Shown: in pieces, positions 17,191-25,785 of the stretch
Position numbering within the stretch: the stretch's first letter is position 1
Layout: every line of letters begins with the position of its first letter
Assembly (NCBI GenBank): GCA_017427485.1
Contig: JAFRSR010000177.1
Span: 1 to 34,764 of the forward strand
Direction: 5' to 3'
Origin: Kiritimatiellia bacterium
GTDB lineage: Bacteria; Verrucomicrobiota; Kiritimatiellia; RFP12; UBA1067
Length of the DNA stretch: 34,764 bases
Position numbers and translations under genes: made by a program
Notes under the pieces: generated by a model
What the model was told of the DNA's origin: nothing
Databases searched by the model: none
The model's input: only the letters and a program-made list of their open reading frames with translations

Positions 17191-19653
17191 ATGGGCCATG
17201 AAGTGATCAAGCGCGTTTCACGCGGCGTGTTGAAGGGCGTCGCTGCGTGGGTTGTCGTGTTCGGCGCGGTTGCGTCGCACGGCAACGTCACCTGGCATTC
17301 CGACAACACGAAAGCCACGTCCGGGTTAGGTCAGGGCACCCCGGCTTTTACTGATATGTCGTATTGGCTAGACGAGTCGAACCAGCCGGGTTCGGGCACC
17401 CCCACGGTAAATGACGATCTGGTTTTCGACAACCTGCGCCTGCGGTTCGGCAGAGTCACGTTCGAGGGGAACTCGCTGCAGATCGGCACGGACACCGCGA
17501 GCAGCACCGTCGTGTACGACTCTTCGCCGCTTGTGTGCACAAACGAGGGCCTGAAGCTCAAGTCCGGCAACTGGTGGTTCAACTCGCAAGGCACCTTTAC
17601 GATTTCATCGGACGTGACCATCCTTGCCGAAGATCCGGCGAAACCTTTCGTGATGCACTTCGGGCAGGCGCACTATTCCAATGGCACGGCTCGGATTGCG
17701 GGCAAGCTCAAGGGCGGGCCCAACGCGCAGCTTCGCCTGGGGCCGTGGACGGGAACCTTGGGCAACACGGGAAACCCGGTTTCCGCCTGGAGGTCGACGT
17801 TCCGCCTCGACGACATCTCCGAATACGCCGGCACGATCACCGTGAAGTCGAACTACGGGAATGATGCCGCCAACACGAACTTCGGGACGCGCCTTCAGCT
17901 GGAGATGGGCACGACGGCGAGCGCCGCCAAACTGCACATCGAGAGCGGCGGATCGCTTTACCTTCCGATGAACGGCCAGACGGTGACCGTGAAAGAGCTG
18001 ACGTTGGCGGACGGAACTTTTCTCTGGTTAAACCATCGCGCGGAACTCTCCAACGGCGCGCTCTGGCATGTGCGGGCGACGGATGCGCTGACGGTCGGGA
18101 AGGGACCCAGGAAAATCGAGATCCTGTGGCGCCCCATCGTCCGCGGCCCGACGCATTACCGCATTCCGATCCTCACCGGCCCCGCCGGCTCCACGTTCGA
18201 GGCGGACGATTTCAAGATCACGTTCTGCGCCATTCAATACAACCTGGATCTGCATCTGGAGGTGGACGCCGACCCCGAGACGGGCGAGCGCACGCTCTAC
18301 GCCTCCACGCACGGGTTCGTGTACCAGCAAAGCTCTTATTCCGGCGAGAAGGAGCGCGACGGCCTCAACGGCGCGCCGTCCTCGCTCACGAACGCCCCGG
18401 CCTGGTGGCAAGAATGCATTCCGGGGCCCGACACGACGGGAGCCCTCTACCGTACGGCGCAGAGCCTTCGCACGCTCTACGCGCCGTACGAGCCGTTCGT
18501 GTTCCCGTGCGCCGGATTCTGGGTCAACCACGGCACGCTGATCATCCAGACGCAGACGTTCGAGGTGCCGGAATTCTGGTGCGACTGGGGCGTGATCGGA
18601 ACCGGCCAGGGGCATGACAACAGCATATCCAGTCTGGTTGCGCCGAAAATCCATTTCTTCCATTCTGACGGCGTGCATCCGGTGACTCTCCGCACGTACG
18701 CCAACCAGACATTCGTCATCAAGGGCGAGATTGACGGTGACACCCCCGCCCACCTTGCGGGATGGGGCGGCACGGGGCAGCCGAAGGCGAACTTCCTCCT
18801 GGACGGACCCAATACGAACTACACCGGTGCCATCCTCGTCAAGACGGACGAGACGCGGCCCGCCTACCACAATTTCAACAAATTCTTCCCCACGCTGTAC
18901 GTCCTCGACGGACGCAACCTCGGCGGACGGATGCCGTCGTTCGACCCGCGCGCACTCACGCTGACCACGCTGGCGCGCCTTTCGGTGACGAACAACGCGA
19001 CCGTGACGCTGGCGGACGGGCTGAACCGGGGCGTGTACATCAAGGGATCCGGGCGCTTCCACGTGACGGGCACGGGCACGCTCGACGTGAAGTGGCCGCT
19101 GCTGCTGAGCGGAAAGATGTGGAAAGAGGGGCCCGGCACGCTCGTCCTCGGCGGCGCGATGAAGCACGAGGCGTACGACGGCGGCACCCTGACGGACGTG
19201 CCGCGCGCGGACTCCAACCTCTTCGAGATCGTGTCCGGAACGGTGAAGATCGCCCACGCCGACGCGCTTGCGGGCGTGGAGACGCACCTCGACGCGGGGG
19301 CCTCGCTCGTGCTGCCGCACGATCCCGCGAACGCCGACCTGACGAACTACGGCATCCGCAACACGGCCGTGGACACGCCGTTCACGCTGGACGCCTCGTT
19401 CGGCGGCAAGCTGCCGCTGACCTTGTCCACGGAAGGTTACGTGGTGCCGGAGAACTGCCATGCGCTGACCAACGCGCTCGTGACCGTGAAGGACACGTCG
19501 GCCGCGGCGGTGCGCGCGATGCTGCCCGCCTTGCGTCCCTGGAAGCCCTACGGCCTGACGTCCACGGTGGTGCCGCGCGCCAATCCGGGCGAGAACACGA
19601 CGACCTTCCTGCTCGTCTCGAAACACTCGGGCTGCACGGTCATCATCCGTTGA
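17191..19653 (+). CDS. Secreted beta-strand repeat protein
   Basis: 820 aa from ATG 17191, which has AGAGGAGG (17175-17182) 8 nt upstream; in-frame ATGs at 17152 and 17158 lack a ribosome site. The start MGHEVIKRVSRGVLKGVAA with a following hydrophobic stretch (WVVVFGAVASHG) is a signal peptide. The mature protein opens 'NVTWHSDNTKATSG...YWLDESNQPGSG', a strand pattern seen at the start of autotransporter-associated modules, then gives repeated short strands ('LTTLARLSVTNNATVTLADG', 'LWKEGPGTLVLGG'-like turns). It has no LamG module. It ends GCTVIIR, the shared C-terminal heptapeptide. It lies 54 nt after the previous gene, with no obvious promoter between, so it is probably co-transcribed. 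Function unknown; likely surface-exposed. Confidence 0.8.
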   Translation: MGHEVIKRVSRGVLKGVAAWVVVFGAVASHGNVTWHSDNTKATSGLGQGTPAFTDMSYWLDESNQPGSGTPTVNDDLVFDNLRLRFGRVTFEGNSLQIGTDTASSTVVYDSSPLVCTNEGLKLKSGNWWFNSQGTFTISSDVTILAEDPAKPFVMHFGQAHYSNGTARIAGKLKGGPNAQLRLGPWTGTLGNTGNPVSAWRSTFRLDDISEYAGTITVKSNYGNDAANTNFGTRLQLEMGTTASAAKLHIESGGSLYLPMNGQTVTVKELTLADGTFLWLNHRAELSNGALWHVRATDALTVGKGPRKIEILWRPIVRGPTHYRIPILTGPAGSTFEADDFKITFCAIQYNLDLHLEVDADPETGERTLYASTHGFVYQQSSYSGEKERDGLNGAPSSLTNAPAWWQECIPGPDTTGALYRTAQSLRTLYAPYEPFVFPCAGFWVNHGTLIIQTQTFEVPEFWCDWGVIGTGQGHDNSISSLVAPKIHFFHSDGVHPVTLRTYANQTFVIKGEIDGDTPAHLAGWGGTGQPKANFLLDGPNTNYTGAILVKTDETRPAYHNFNKFFPTLYVLDGRNLGGRMPSFDPRALTLTTLARLSVTNNATVTLADGLNRGVYIKGSGRFHVTGTGTLDVKWPLLLSGKMWKEGPGTLVLGGAMKHEAYDGGTLTDVPRADSNLFEIVSGTVKIAHADALAGVETHLDAGASLVLPHDPANADLTNYGIRNTAVDTPFTLDASFGGKLPLTLSTEGYVVPENCHALTNALVTVKDTSAAAVRAMLPALRPWKPYGLTSTVVPRANPGENTTTFLLVSKHSGCTVIIR

Positions 19654-19674
19654 CGGGGACGTGAGTACTGCGCG

Positions 19675-19716
19675 TGGCGCGGACATGAACTTTTCCGCCT
19701 TGCGGACGCGGGGGGG
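19675..19716 (+). repeat. 40-bp intergenic repeat, copy 2, ending in a G7 tract
   Basis: Near-identical to 13837-13877, with TTGCGG at 19700-19705 followed by seven G (19710-19716). Here no good -10 box follows (CAATAA at the equivalent place) and no gene starts downstream, so it may be a stranded promoter copy. Confidence 0.75.
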
Positions 19717-19756
19717 AGTAATGCAATAACAGGGCGACGATGGGTGGGAGTTAAAA

Positions 19757-19795
19757 ACGGTCTACTATTAGCAATTTGTCAAAATAGTAGACCGT
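19757..19795. promoter_or_regulatory. Perfect 13-bp inverted repeat upstream of the ATPase remnant
   Basis: ACGGTCTACTATT (19757-19769) and AATAGTAGACCGT (19783-19795) are perfect reverse complements separated by 13 bp. The dyad ends 4 bp before the -35 box at 19800, the position expected of an operator. Confidence 0.8.
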
Positions 19796-19799
19796 CTGG

Positions 19800-19828
19800 T
19801 TGATGTTTGTGAATAATTGTGATATAAT
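19800..19828 (+). promoter_or_regulatory. sigma70-like promoter of the ATPase remnant
   Basis: TTGATG (19800-19805), 17 bp, perfect TATAAT (19823-19828), 32 bp before the GTG start. Apparently intact. Confidence 0.7.
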
Positions 19829-19860
19829 ATGCGAGTTTCTTCGAGAATTAGAGGTTGAAA

Positions 19861-20061
19861 GTGGATTTTTATGGCAGAGATGAACTTCTAGTCGATCTTG
19901 ACTCGCTTTGGGGACAGAATTCCCCTTCGCTGTCGGAGATTTCGGGGGCGATTTCTGTCGGTGTCGGCGGCAACGTGTCGGCGGCGTTGGATCAGTTGGT
20001 TGAGGCAGGACTTGTGTCACGGGACATAGGGATGAATCCAGTTGCAAAACCCGCTTCCTAG
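19861..20061 (+). pseudogene. Internally deleted ATPase reduced to a 66-aa winged-helix ORF
   Basis: A GTG start with GAGG 6 nt upstream encodes 66 residues. The first part, DFYGRDELLVDLDSLWGQ, matches the extreme N-terminus of DUF234-type ATPases, where 'F-GR--EL--L' precedes the P-loop. The rest, SLSEISGAISVGVGGNVSAA followed by LDQLVEAGLVSRDIG, aligns with the winged helix of the ATPase at 9354 ('TRNDIAHALGISASGKLTDA...SGFVRK'). The whole P-loop domain and the nuclease-like C-terminus are missing, yet the frame is open and the promoter, dyad and ribosome site are intact. It is either a decayed gene or a surviving stand-alone DNA-binding protein. The low-GC upstream sequence differs from its neighbours. 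Confidence 0.65.
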
Positions 20062-20138
20062 TCTCACGCAAAGTCCGCTAAGTTCGCAAAGTCATCCTTG
20101 AAACAGAACTTCGCGTACTTTGCGAACTTGGCGTGAGA
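20062..20138. repeat. Long imperfect stem-loop of the 'CGCAAAG' intergenic repeat type
   Basis: TCTCACGC (20062-20069) pairs with GCGTGAGA (20131-20138), and AAGTTCGCAAAGT (20080-20092) pairs perfectly with ACTTTGCGAACTT (20117-20129); a 10-nt bulge separates the left arms. A T-run follows at 20141, so the structure could stop transcription on the plus strand. Similar TCTCACGCAAAG-type repeats are common between genes in environmental genomes. From 20139 to 20168 I see only a GGAGG too far from the next start. Confidence 0.75.
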
Positions 20139-20168
20139 TGTTTTTGGAGGTTTTGAAATTATCTCGAT

Positions 20169-21356
20169 ATGTCTGATGAAACGTACAAATCCATCGGCGT
20201 GCTGGTGGAGCGCCAGCGGGCGTACGGGCGGCGTTTCTGCGAGGGGGCGGCGTCATTTGCGTGCGAGTGCCCGGGGATTTCGCTCGGCATGCTGGAATGG
20301 AGCGACCTGAAGGATCCCCGGCGTCTTTCGGGCTATGACGCCTTCATCGTCCGTGTGCTCGACGACCGGATGGAGCAGATTCTGCGCCGCGCGCGCAAGC
20401 CCGTTGTCGACGTATTCTACGGAAAGCGGCGTGCCGGATTCGGCGTTGCCGACCTGGACAATGTGGCGATCGGGAATCTCGCCGCCGAGCATTTCGTCTC
20501 GCGAGGCTTCCGTGAATTCGCCTATTGCGGGTATAATGGGATCAACTTCTCCGATGTGCGGCGCGCAACTTTCGTCACGGCGCTTGAGAAGGTGGGCTTT
20601 GCTTGTCATGTCTTTGATGCCAGGGAAAGCGACCCCGACGACTTTTGCGAGAACGTGGTGCGCGGCGAACGATACGAGCCCAAGGCGCGAGAGGCGCGGT
20701 CGATGCGGAACTGGCTTCGGAGATTGCCCAAACCCGTTGCGGTGTTCTGCTCCCATGACTTGCGCGCGCATCAGGTTCTGACCCTCTGCCGTGACATCGG
20801 CATCACCGTGCCGCAAGAGGTCGCGATACTTGGAGTCGACGACGATGCGATCTTGTGCGGATTTACGTCGCCGACGCTCTCAAGCATCGATCCGAACGGC
20901 TTTGAGACGGGGCGCGAGGCCGTGCGGATCGCACGTGAGATGTTGCGCGATCCGAAGGCGCGGAGCATCCCGCCGCAGTCGTTCGTCAAGCCGCTACGGC
21001 TGATTGTGCGAGAGTCGACGGAAGTCTACCCCATTGATCCGCCATGGCTCTCAGACGCGCTTGTCTACATCAACCGCAATGCCGCGAATGGCATCTCGGC
21101 CGCAGATGTCTTCGCGCATGTAGGCCTCTCTCATACGACTGTCGGTTCTGCCTTCCGGTTGAAACTGGGCGTTTCCGTTCAGGACTATCTGTCCAAGACG
21201 CGATTGTCCGAGGCCTGCAGATTGTTGCAGTCCGGCGCGTCCGTCACCGATGTCGCGAAGCGAGCCGGCTTTTCTTCAATACAGTATTTCTGCCACGTAT
21301 TCGCCTCGGTGCACAAGATGTCACCCTTGGCGTGGCAAGCGGCGAATGTCCGCTAG
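20169..21356 (+). CDS. XylR-like transcription regulator (LacI-type sensor plus AraC-type DNA-binding domain)
   Basis: 395 aa, cytoplasmic. Residues about 5-275 form a periplasmic-binding-protein-like sugar sensor of the LacI/GalR fold ('SIGVLVERQRAYGRRFCEGA', 'VFCSHDLRAHQVLTLCRDIG', 'VPQEVAILGVDDDAILC', 'PTLSSIDPN'). Residues about 290-395 are an AraC-family double helix-turn-helix ('ISAADVFAHVGLSHTTVGSA', 'VTDVAKRAGFSSIQYFCHVF', 'HKMSPLAWQ'). This order is that of XylR, which binds a sugar and activates transcription. Here it lies directly upstream of operon C, whose promoter carries a dyad, and a near-copy of that promoter drives the GH28-like gene, so these are its likely targets. The ATG at 20169 has no ribosome site at normal distance, and TGA precedes it in frame, so the start is well bounded but weakly initiated. 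Confidence 0.9.
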   Translation: MSDETYKSIGVLVERQRAYGRRFCEGAASFACECPGISLGMLEWSDLKDPRRLSGYDAFIVRVLDDRMEQILRRARKPVVDVFYGKRRAGFGVADLDNVAIGNLAAEHFVSRGFREFAYCGYNGINFSDVRRATFVTALEKVGFACHVFDARESDPDDFCENVVRGERYEPKAREARSMRNWLRRLPKPVAVFCSHDLRAHQVLTLCRDIGITVPQEVAILGVDDDAILCGFTSPTLSSIDPNGFETGREAVRIAREMLRDPKARSIPPQSFVKPLRLIVRESTEVYPIDPPWLSDALVYINRNAANGISAADVFAHVGLSHTTVGSAFRLKLGVSVQDYLSKTRLSEACRLLQSGASVTDVAKRAGFSSIQYFCHVFASVHKMSPLAWQAANVR

Positions 21357-21380
21357 CCGTTTGCTAAAAACACACACAGG

Positions 21381-21425
21381 ATTGCATATTGTGCAATTTA
21401 CCAACGGCGGGCATTTTGCTATTAT
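21381..21425 (+). promoter_or_regulatory. Promoter and dyad of operon C (copy 2 of duplicated module)
   Basis: ATTGCA (21381-21386) and TGCAAT (21392-21397) form a perfect dyad around TATTG. TTTACC (21397-21402), 17 bp and TATTAT (21420-21425) follow, with TGC before the -10 box. Compare 10793-10837. Confidence 0.7.
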
Positions 21426-21470
21426 ATCGACGGTTCTACAGAAGGGCTTTTTGCGATGAAGGAGAAAAGC

Positions 21471-24400
21471 ATGAAAAAGACGATGAAAACCGCGCTGTGC
21501 GGCGCGGAAGCAATGTTGTTGCTGGCGGGTGTGCCGGCGCAGGCTGCTGTCGACGGCAAGACATATCGTACTGCAAACGGCGAGGAATGGTCGCAGACGA
21601 GTGGTTATTCGGATCTTGTCCGCGGACCATGGGCGGGCGGTTCGGTGCCGGCGGATGGCGGTACCGCATATTTCGTCACGCCTGGTGACACGACTCTCAA
21701 GCCCACCGAGGGACTACAGCTTGGCGCAATCGAGACCCGTGCGCAAGCCAATGTCTACCTGAATGGGCGCGGACTGACGATGGTCGGAGAAGCTCCGTAC
21801 ATCCAGATTGCCTACGCCTCCTTCTTGCAGCTTTACAGTTCAGCGCCCATCTCCGGCACAGGAGCGAACACACTGACGCTCAAGACGGATCCGGGCTTTG
21901 GATTCGGTGCCGCCAAGCTGTATGCCGGGCTGCCTAACTTCGGACTGTTGGACCTCGAATCAGGTACGATAGACGTTTATCGCACGGGCCCGGGCCAGAC
22001 GCTGTTGACGGACGGCTCGGTGCGCCTTTCCGGCGGCAACTTGACATACGTGGCGTCAATGCCGTCGGCGGGCGACGCGTCTGCGGCGATCGCGACCGGT
22101 TCCGGCTCCACTTTCACCATCGCCCCCGGCCCGGCGCGTCTGCGCGTGGCGCGCTCGACGAACGCGGCTGGCATCACGTTGACGGTCGGCCCGATTGTGC
22201 GCGAGGACCGCGCCGCCGCAGAACTGGCAACAACGAGCGATGGCGACGGACAGTTGGGTGCCGCCGTGGTCATCAAGACGACGCAGGCTCCAACGCTCGT
22301 GAACGGATTTGTTGAACCTTGGATGATCGCGAAGGGACAGAACAGCGAGAGCGAGGGTGCGGATCATGTAGACTTCCTCACGTATGATCCTGACAAGGGG
22401 TTTATGCCTGCGATCTCGCTCTACGCCTCTGACTTCGGCGATGCGACGAAAGTGGTATGCAAAACGGCCAGCGAGATTACGGTTGACGCGGATACGCATG
22501 TGCAGGGGCTGCGTGTCGTGTGCATCGGGGGGCAGCCGACGCTCACCTTGAACGGAACGCTGACAGTGGGCGACGGTACGCATCCGGCCGCCCTCCTGCT
22601 CAACTATCGCGGCGGCGGGAATAATCCATTTTTTCTGAATGGAAGCGGGGCCATCGACTTCGGAACGTCGGAAGGACTCATCTGGTGTGCGCCGAACATG
22701 GCCGACAACCGTCGCATCGTCCAGCTGTACGTTCCGATCAGGGGATCGAACGGCATCACGTTCGCCGGACCGACGCAGACCGCTGGGCGCGCGCCAATCA
22801 TCCAACCGATGTCTGGGTATGGGGCAAACTGGACAGGACCGCTGCATCTGCGAAATGTCCGTTACTACGGCACTTTCCAGGAATATCTGCCGTCGCCTGA
22901 CGTATACGTTGACGGCCGCGGTAGTGTCCGCAGCGCGCAAGTCTGCTTCAGGACGGCGACGCTTACGAACCACTTCCATATCTCTGGCAATGGACTTCAG
23001 GACAACACTGATCGCGCGGGCGCGCTGCAGGGCATCGGTACGCTGAACGGTCCCATCACGTTGGAACACGACGCAACGCTCTTTTCCTTTGCCGACGGAC
23101 CGGGGCTCATGACGATCAACGGGAACATCGACGGGCACGGAACGCTGACGCTGGAGAGCGATACGCTGTCGAGTTTTCTGCTGACGGCCGCCAACACGTA
23201 CGATGGAGATACGGTGATCGTGAAGTCTCACGTAACGCTCGGTGCAAACGGCACGTTCGGCGTCGGCGCGGTGTCTCTTGACGCCACTTCCGCCGTGAAA
23301 CTTTCCGGTGTGACCAAGACGTTGCCAAATTCATTCTGTGGCGACGGTTCCGTGATCTTGTCTGCCGCGTCGCTCACCATGACGGGTACGGCCTCTTTCG
23401 GCAAGCTGGTGTTCGACGGCAACAGCCAGGAGAGCATGGCCGGGGCGTCAACCTTTGCCCCCACGGACGCCACGGTCGCCACCGTCACGGGCCGGGGTAC
23501 GGTGAGCGGTACGAAGCTCACGGTCGCATCGGACTTGGACGGCGAATGCCATGCGGCGCTCGCGGGTTCGGCGCTCCTTGTGAAGGACGGCGCGGGCACG
23601 TTGTCGCTCTTCTCCGACTCCATCTCCAGCGGCGACGTGACGGTGCAGGGCGGGACTCTCAAGACGATTGGACGTCTGGATGCGCCGTTCGCGGATTCGC
23701 TCCTGTTCCATCTCGACGCCACGCGGGCAGACACCTTCAAGTACGGAGAGGACGGCGCGATCACGAATTGGGCCTCGACGGTCGGCGACGTGGCGTTCAG
23801 GTCGGCAGGCGGCGTGTTCGGCAATCCTACGCGCGCCGAGACGGGCTGGACGAATCTGCCGGTTGTGACGTTTTGCGCCGCAACCTCGAACCGTCTTGTC
23901 TCGTCAACCGCCGTTGCTCCGCGCACGATCTTCTTTGTGGTGCGTCCGCGTCCCGAAAGCATGGCCAATTACAGCGGCCTCTTCGGCCAGGCCGACACCG
24001 ACCACAACGGAATCCGCAAGAGCGGCGGCGTTTCATGGGACGGCGGATCGGGTAGTTCGGCACACCATGTGTTTGATTCCGACGGAGCTTTCATCATCGA
24101 CGGCGGAAGATCCGGAACGCACGAGCTTGCCAACAACGCGCCGCAGGTGGTTGTTGTCGAGAAGAGTGACACGAATACGAATAGCGGACGCAGTTTGTCC
24201 TTTGTTGCCGGTCTCGGCGGCTACTGTAACACGGCGACGAAGGTCGCATACGACCGTAACTTCGACGGTGACATCGCCGAGGTGGTGGCATACGACCGCA
24301 TTCTTTCCGAGAGCGAGCGTAAGCGCGTGGAGAACTACCTCGGACGGAAGTGGAAGGGCGGTGCGTTTTACGATGGCGCTGATGCGGTCAATCTCGGTTC

Positions 24401-25745
24401 GGGAGCGTTGACGCTCGCGGGTGATGGCGTACTTGATCTGGCAGGAAGCGACGTGACGGTGGCGTCGCTTGCCGGGACGGGAATCATCACGAACAGCTCC
24501 GAACGGGCGGCCACGCTCACGGTGACGGGCGCAAATGCCTTCAGCGGCGAAGTGTGCGGGGCCGTGACTGTTTCCGTGGCGGGCGGCACGATGGCGGCGG
24601 CACTCTCCGATGACGCTTCGCTCGCCGTTGTGGGGAACGCGACGCTCGGCATCTACAACGCGCAGCCGCCGACGGACGGGCTTCTTTGGTGGCTGGACGC
24701 TGCAGACGCTTCGACGATCACGACAAACGCGAACGGCGAGGTGACAGGCTGGGCGAGCCGGGGCGGTGCCCCCGTCTCCTTCGGGGTTGATGGAAGTCTG
24801 CCCAAGCCGACTTATGCGCCGGTTGGTCACGCGAACGCAATGGGCAACAAGCCCTCCGTTTGGTTCAATGGTTCTGGGCGGATGCGTCTGAAGGGAGATG
24901 CTGCGAAGAGCGTCATGTCCACGTTCATCGTGTGGAATACGCATGACGGCACGAGCGACAGCCAGTTCCGTGGCATATACGGCTATCTCAATGCAGACGC
25001 GGGGGTTCGTTACTGGACGGGTATCGGCCTTTCGATCTGCAACACGAGCTGTCCGTTCACGGACATGGACGAATACTATGTCGATGGTGTGCGGCCGGTA
25101 TTGGCCAGTGGCCACGCAGTTCCGCTCTCGATAGTGCCGGCTGATTCGACGCATGTTCTTTCTGTCGTGGCCGGTAGCGGTCGTACCGCTCCGTCTAGAT
25201 ACTACGCGCTCGGTTCCTATCATGGCAGCAACGAACGCTGTTTCATCGGCTGGCTCTGCGAGGTGATTGCGTATGATCGCCGTTTGTCCGATGCCGAACG
25301 GCGGCAGGTGGAGAACTACCTGATGGCGAAGTGGCAGGGTACGGGCGGAATCGTGGCCAACGCAACCGTGGGTGGCAACGTGACGGTGGCGAGCGGCGCG
25401 ACATTGACGGCGGCGGTCGGCTCGCCGCTTGCCGTGGGCACGCTTTCGGGCGCGGGCGCGATCTCCGGCAACGTGTCGGCGGACGGCTTCGAGGTGACGG
25501 TGAAGCCGAACGGCACGGTCGACAAGCTGACGGTGGACGGCACCGTGACGTTCAACGCAGGCGCGCATCTGCAGGTGAACGACTTCAGCTATCTGGTGAA
25601 CGGCAACTACGAGACGTTCCTTGACGCCACGGGCAACGTCGGCACCTTCGCGACTTCGAACTTGGAGAAGCCATACGGCTGGACGCTCCGGAACGGCCGC
25701 GGCCAGGTCTACCAGACCAACGGCTTCATGCTTATTTTCCGATAA
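21471..25745 (+). CDS. Giant secreted beta-strand protein with two LamG-like modules
   Basis: 1424 aa from ATG 21471, which follows AAGGAG at the same 6-nt distance as in the paralogous leader at 10883; an in-frame ATG at 21456 lacks this. The signal peptide is MKKTMKTALCGAEAMLLLAG-VPAQA, nearly identical to that of the GH28-like protein. Residues 25-740 are beta-strand repeat sequence. Residues about 743-965 ('LLFHLDATRADTFKYGEDGA'... 'IAEVVAYDRILSESERKRVE') and 1068-1290 ('GLLWWLDAADASTITTNANG'... 'CEVIAYDRRLSDAERRQVEN') are two LamG/concanavalin-like modules, each ending in the typical NYL-x-x-KW strand. The C-terminal strand region ends GFMLIFR, the shared heptapeptide. Probable role: surface glycan binding or scaffolding. 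First gene of operon C. Confidence 0.86.
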   Translation: MKKTMKTALCGAEAMLLLAGVPAQAAVDGKTYRTANGEEWSQTSGYSDLVRGPWAGGSVPADGGTAYFVTPGDTTLKPTEGLQLGAIETRAQANVYLNGRGLTMVGEAPYIQIAYASFLQLYSSAPISGTGANTLTLKTDPGFGFGAAKLYAGLPNFGLLDLESGTIDVYRTGPGQTLLTDGSVRLSGGNLTYVASMPSAGDASAAIATGSGSTFTIAPGPARLRVARSTNAAGITLTVGPIVREDRAAAELATTSDGDGQLGAAVVIKTTQAPTLVNGFVEPWMIAKGQNSESEGADHVDFLTYDPDKGFMPAISLYASDFGDATKVVCKTASEITVDADTHVQGLRVVCIGGQPTLTLNGTLTVGDGTHPAALLLNYRGGGNNPFFLNGSGAIDFGTSEGLIWCAPNMADNRRIVQLYVPIRGSNGITFAGPTQTAGRAPIIQPMSGYGANWTGPLHLRNVRYYGTFQEYLPSPDVYVDGRGSVRSAQVCFRTATLTNHFHISGNGLQDNTDRAGALQGIGTLNGPITLEHDATLFSFADGPGLMTINGNIDGHGTLTLESDTLSSFLLTAANTYDGDTVIVKSHVTLGANGTFGVGAVSLDATSAVKLSGVTKTLPNSFCGDGSVILSAASLTMTGTASFGKLVFDGNSQESMAGASTFAPTDATVATVTGRGTVSGTKLTVASDLDGECHAALAGSALLVKDGAGTLSLFSDSISSGDVTVQGGTLKTIGRLDAPFADSLLFHLDATRADTFKYGEDGAITNWASTVGDVAFRSAGGVFGNPTRAETGWTNLPVVTFCAATSNRLVSSTAVAPRTIFFVVRPRPESMANYSGLFGQADTDHNGIRKSGGVSWDGGSGSSAHHVFDSDGAFIIDGGRSGTHELANNAPQVVVVEKSDTNTNSGRSLSFVAGLGGYCNTATKVAYDRNFDGDIAEVVAYDRILSESERKRVENYLGRKWKGGAFYDGADAVNLGSGALTLAGDGVLDLAGSDVTVASLAGTGIITNSSERAATLTVTGANAFSGEVCGAVTVSVAGGTMAAALSDDASLAVVGNATLGIYNAQPPTDGLLWWLDAADASTITTNANGEVTGWASRGGAPVSFGVDGSLPKPTYAPVGHANAMGNKPSVWFNGSGRMRLKGDAAKSVMSTFIVWNTHDGTSDSQFRGIYGYLNADAGVRYWTGIGLSICNTSCPFTDMDEYYVDGVRPVLASGHAVPLSIVPADSTHVLSVVAGSGRTAPSRYYALGSYHGSNERCFIGWLCEVIAYDRRLSDAERRQVENYLMAKWQGTGGIVANATVGGNVTVASGATLTAAVGSPLAVGTLSGAGAISGNVSADGFEVTVKPNGTVDKLTVDGTVTFNAGAHLQVNDFSYLVNGNYETFLDATGNVGTFATSNLEKPYGWTLRNGRGQVYQTNGFMLIFR

Positions 25746-25749
25746 AACA

Positions 25750-25774
25750 TGCGAAAACAGGTCTTGTTTTCGCA
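25750..25774 (+). promoter_or_regulatory. Perfect hairpin abutting the ribosome site of the lyase-GH27 gene
   Basis: TGCGAAAACA (25750-25759) and TGTTTTCGCA (25765-25774) are perfect reverse complements with a 5-nt loop. The stem begins 4 nt after the upstream stop codon, and its last base is the first A of AAGGAG (25774-25779). It could stabilise the mRNA junction, lower downstream translation or pause the polymerase. Confidence 0.75.
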
Positions 25775-25785
25775 AGGAGCAGTTG

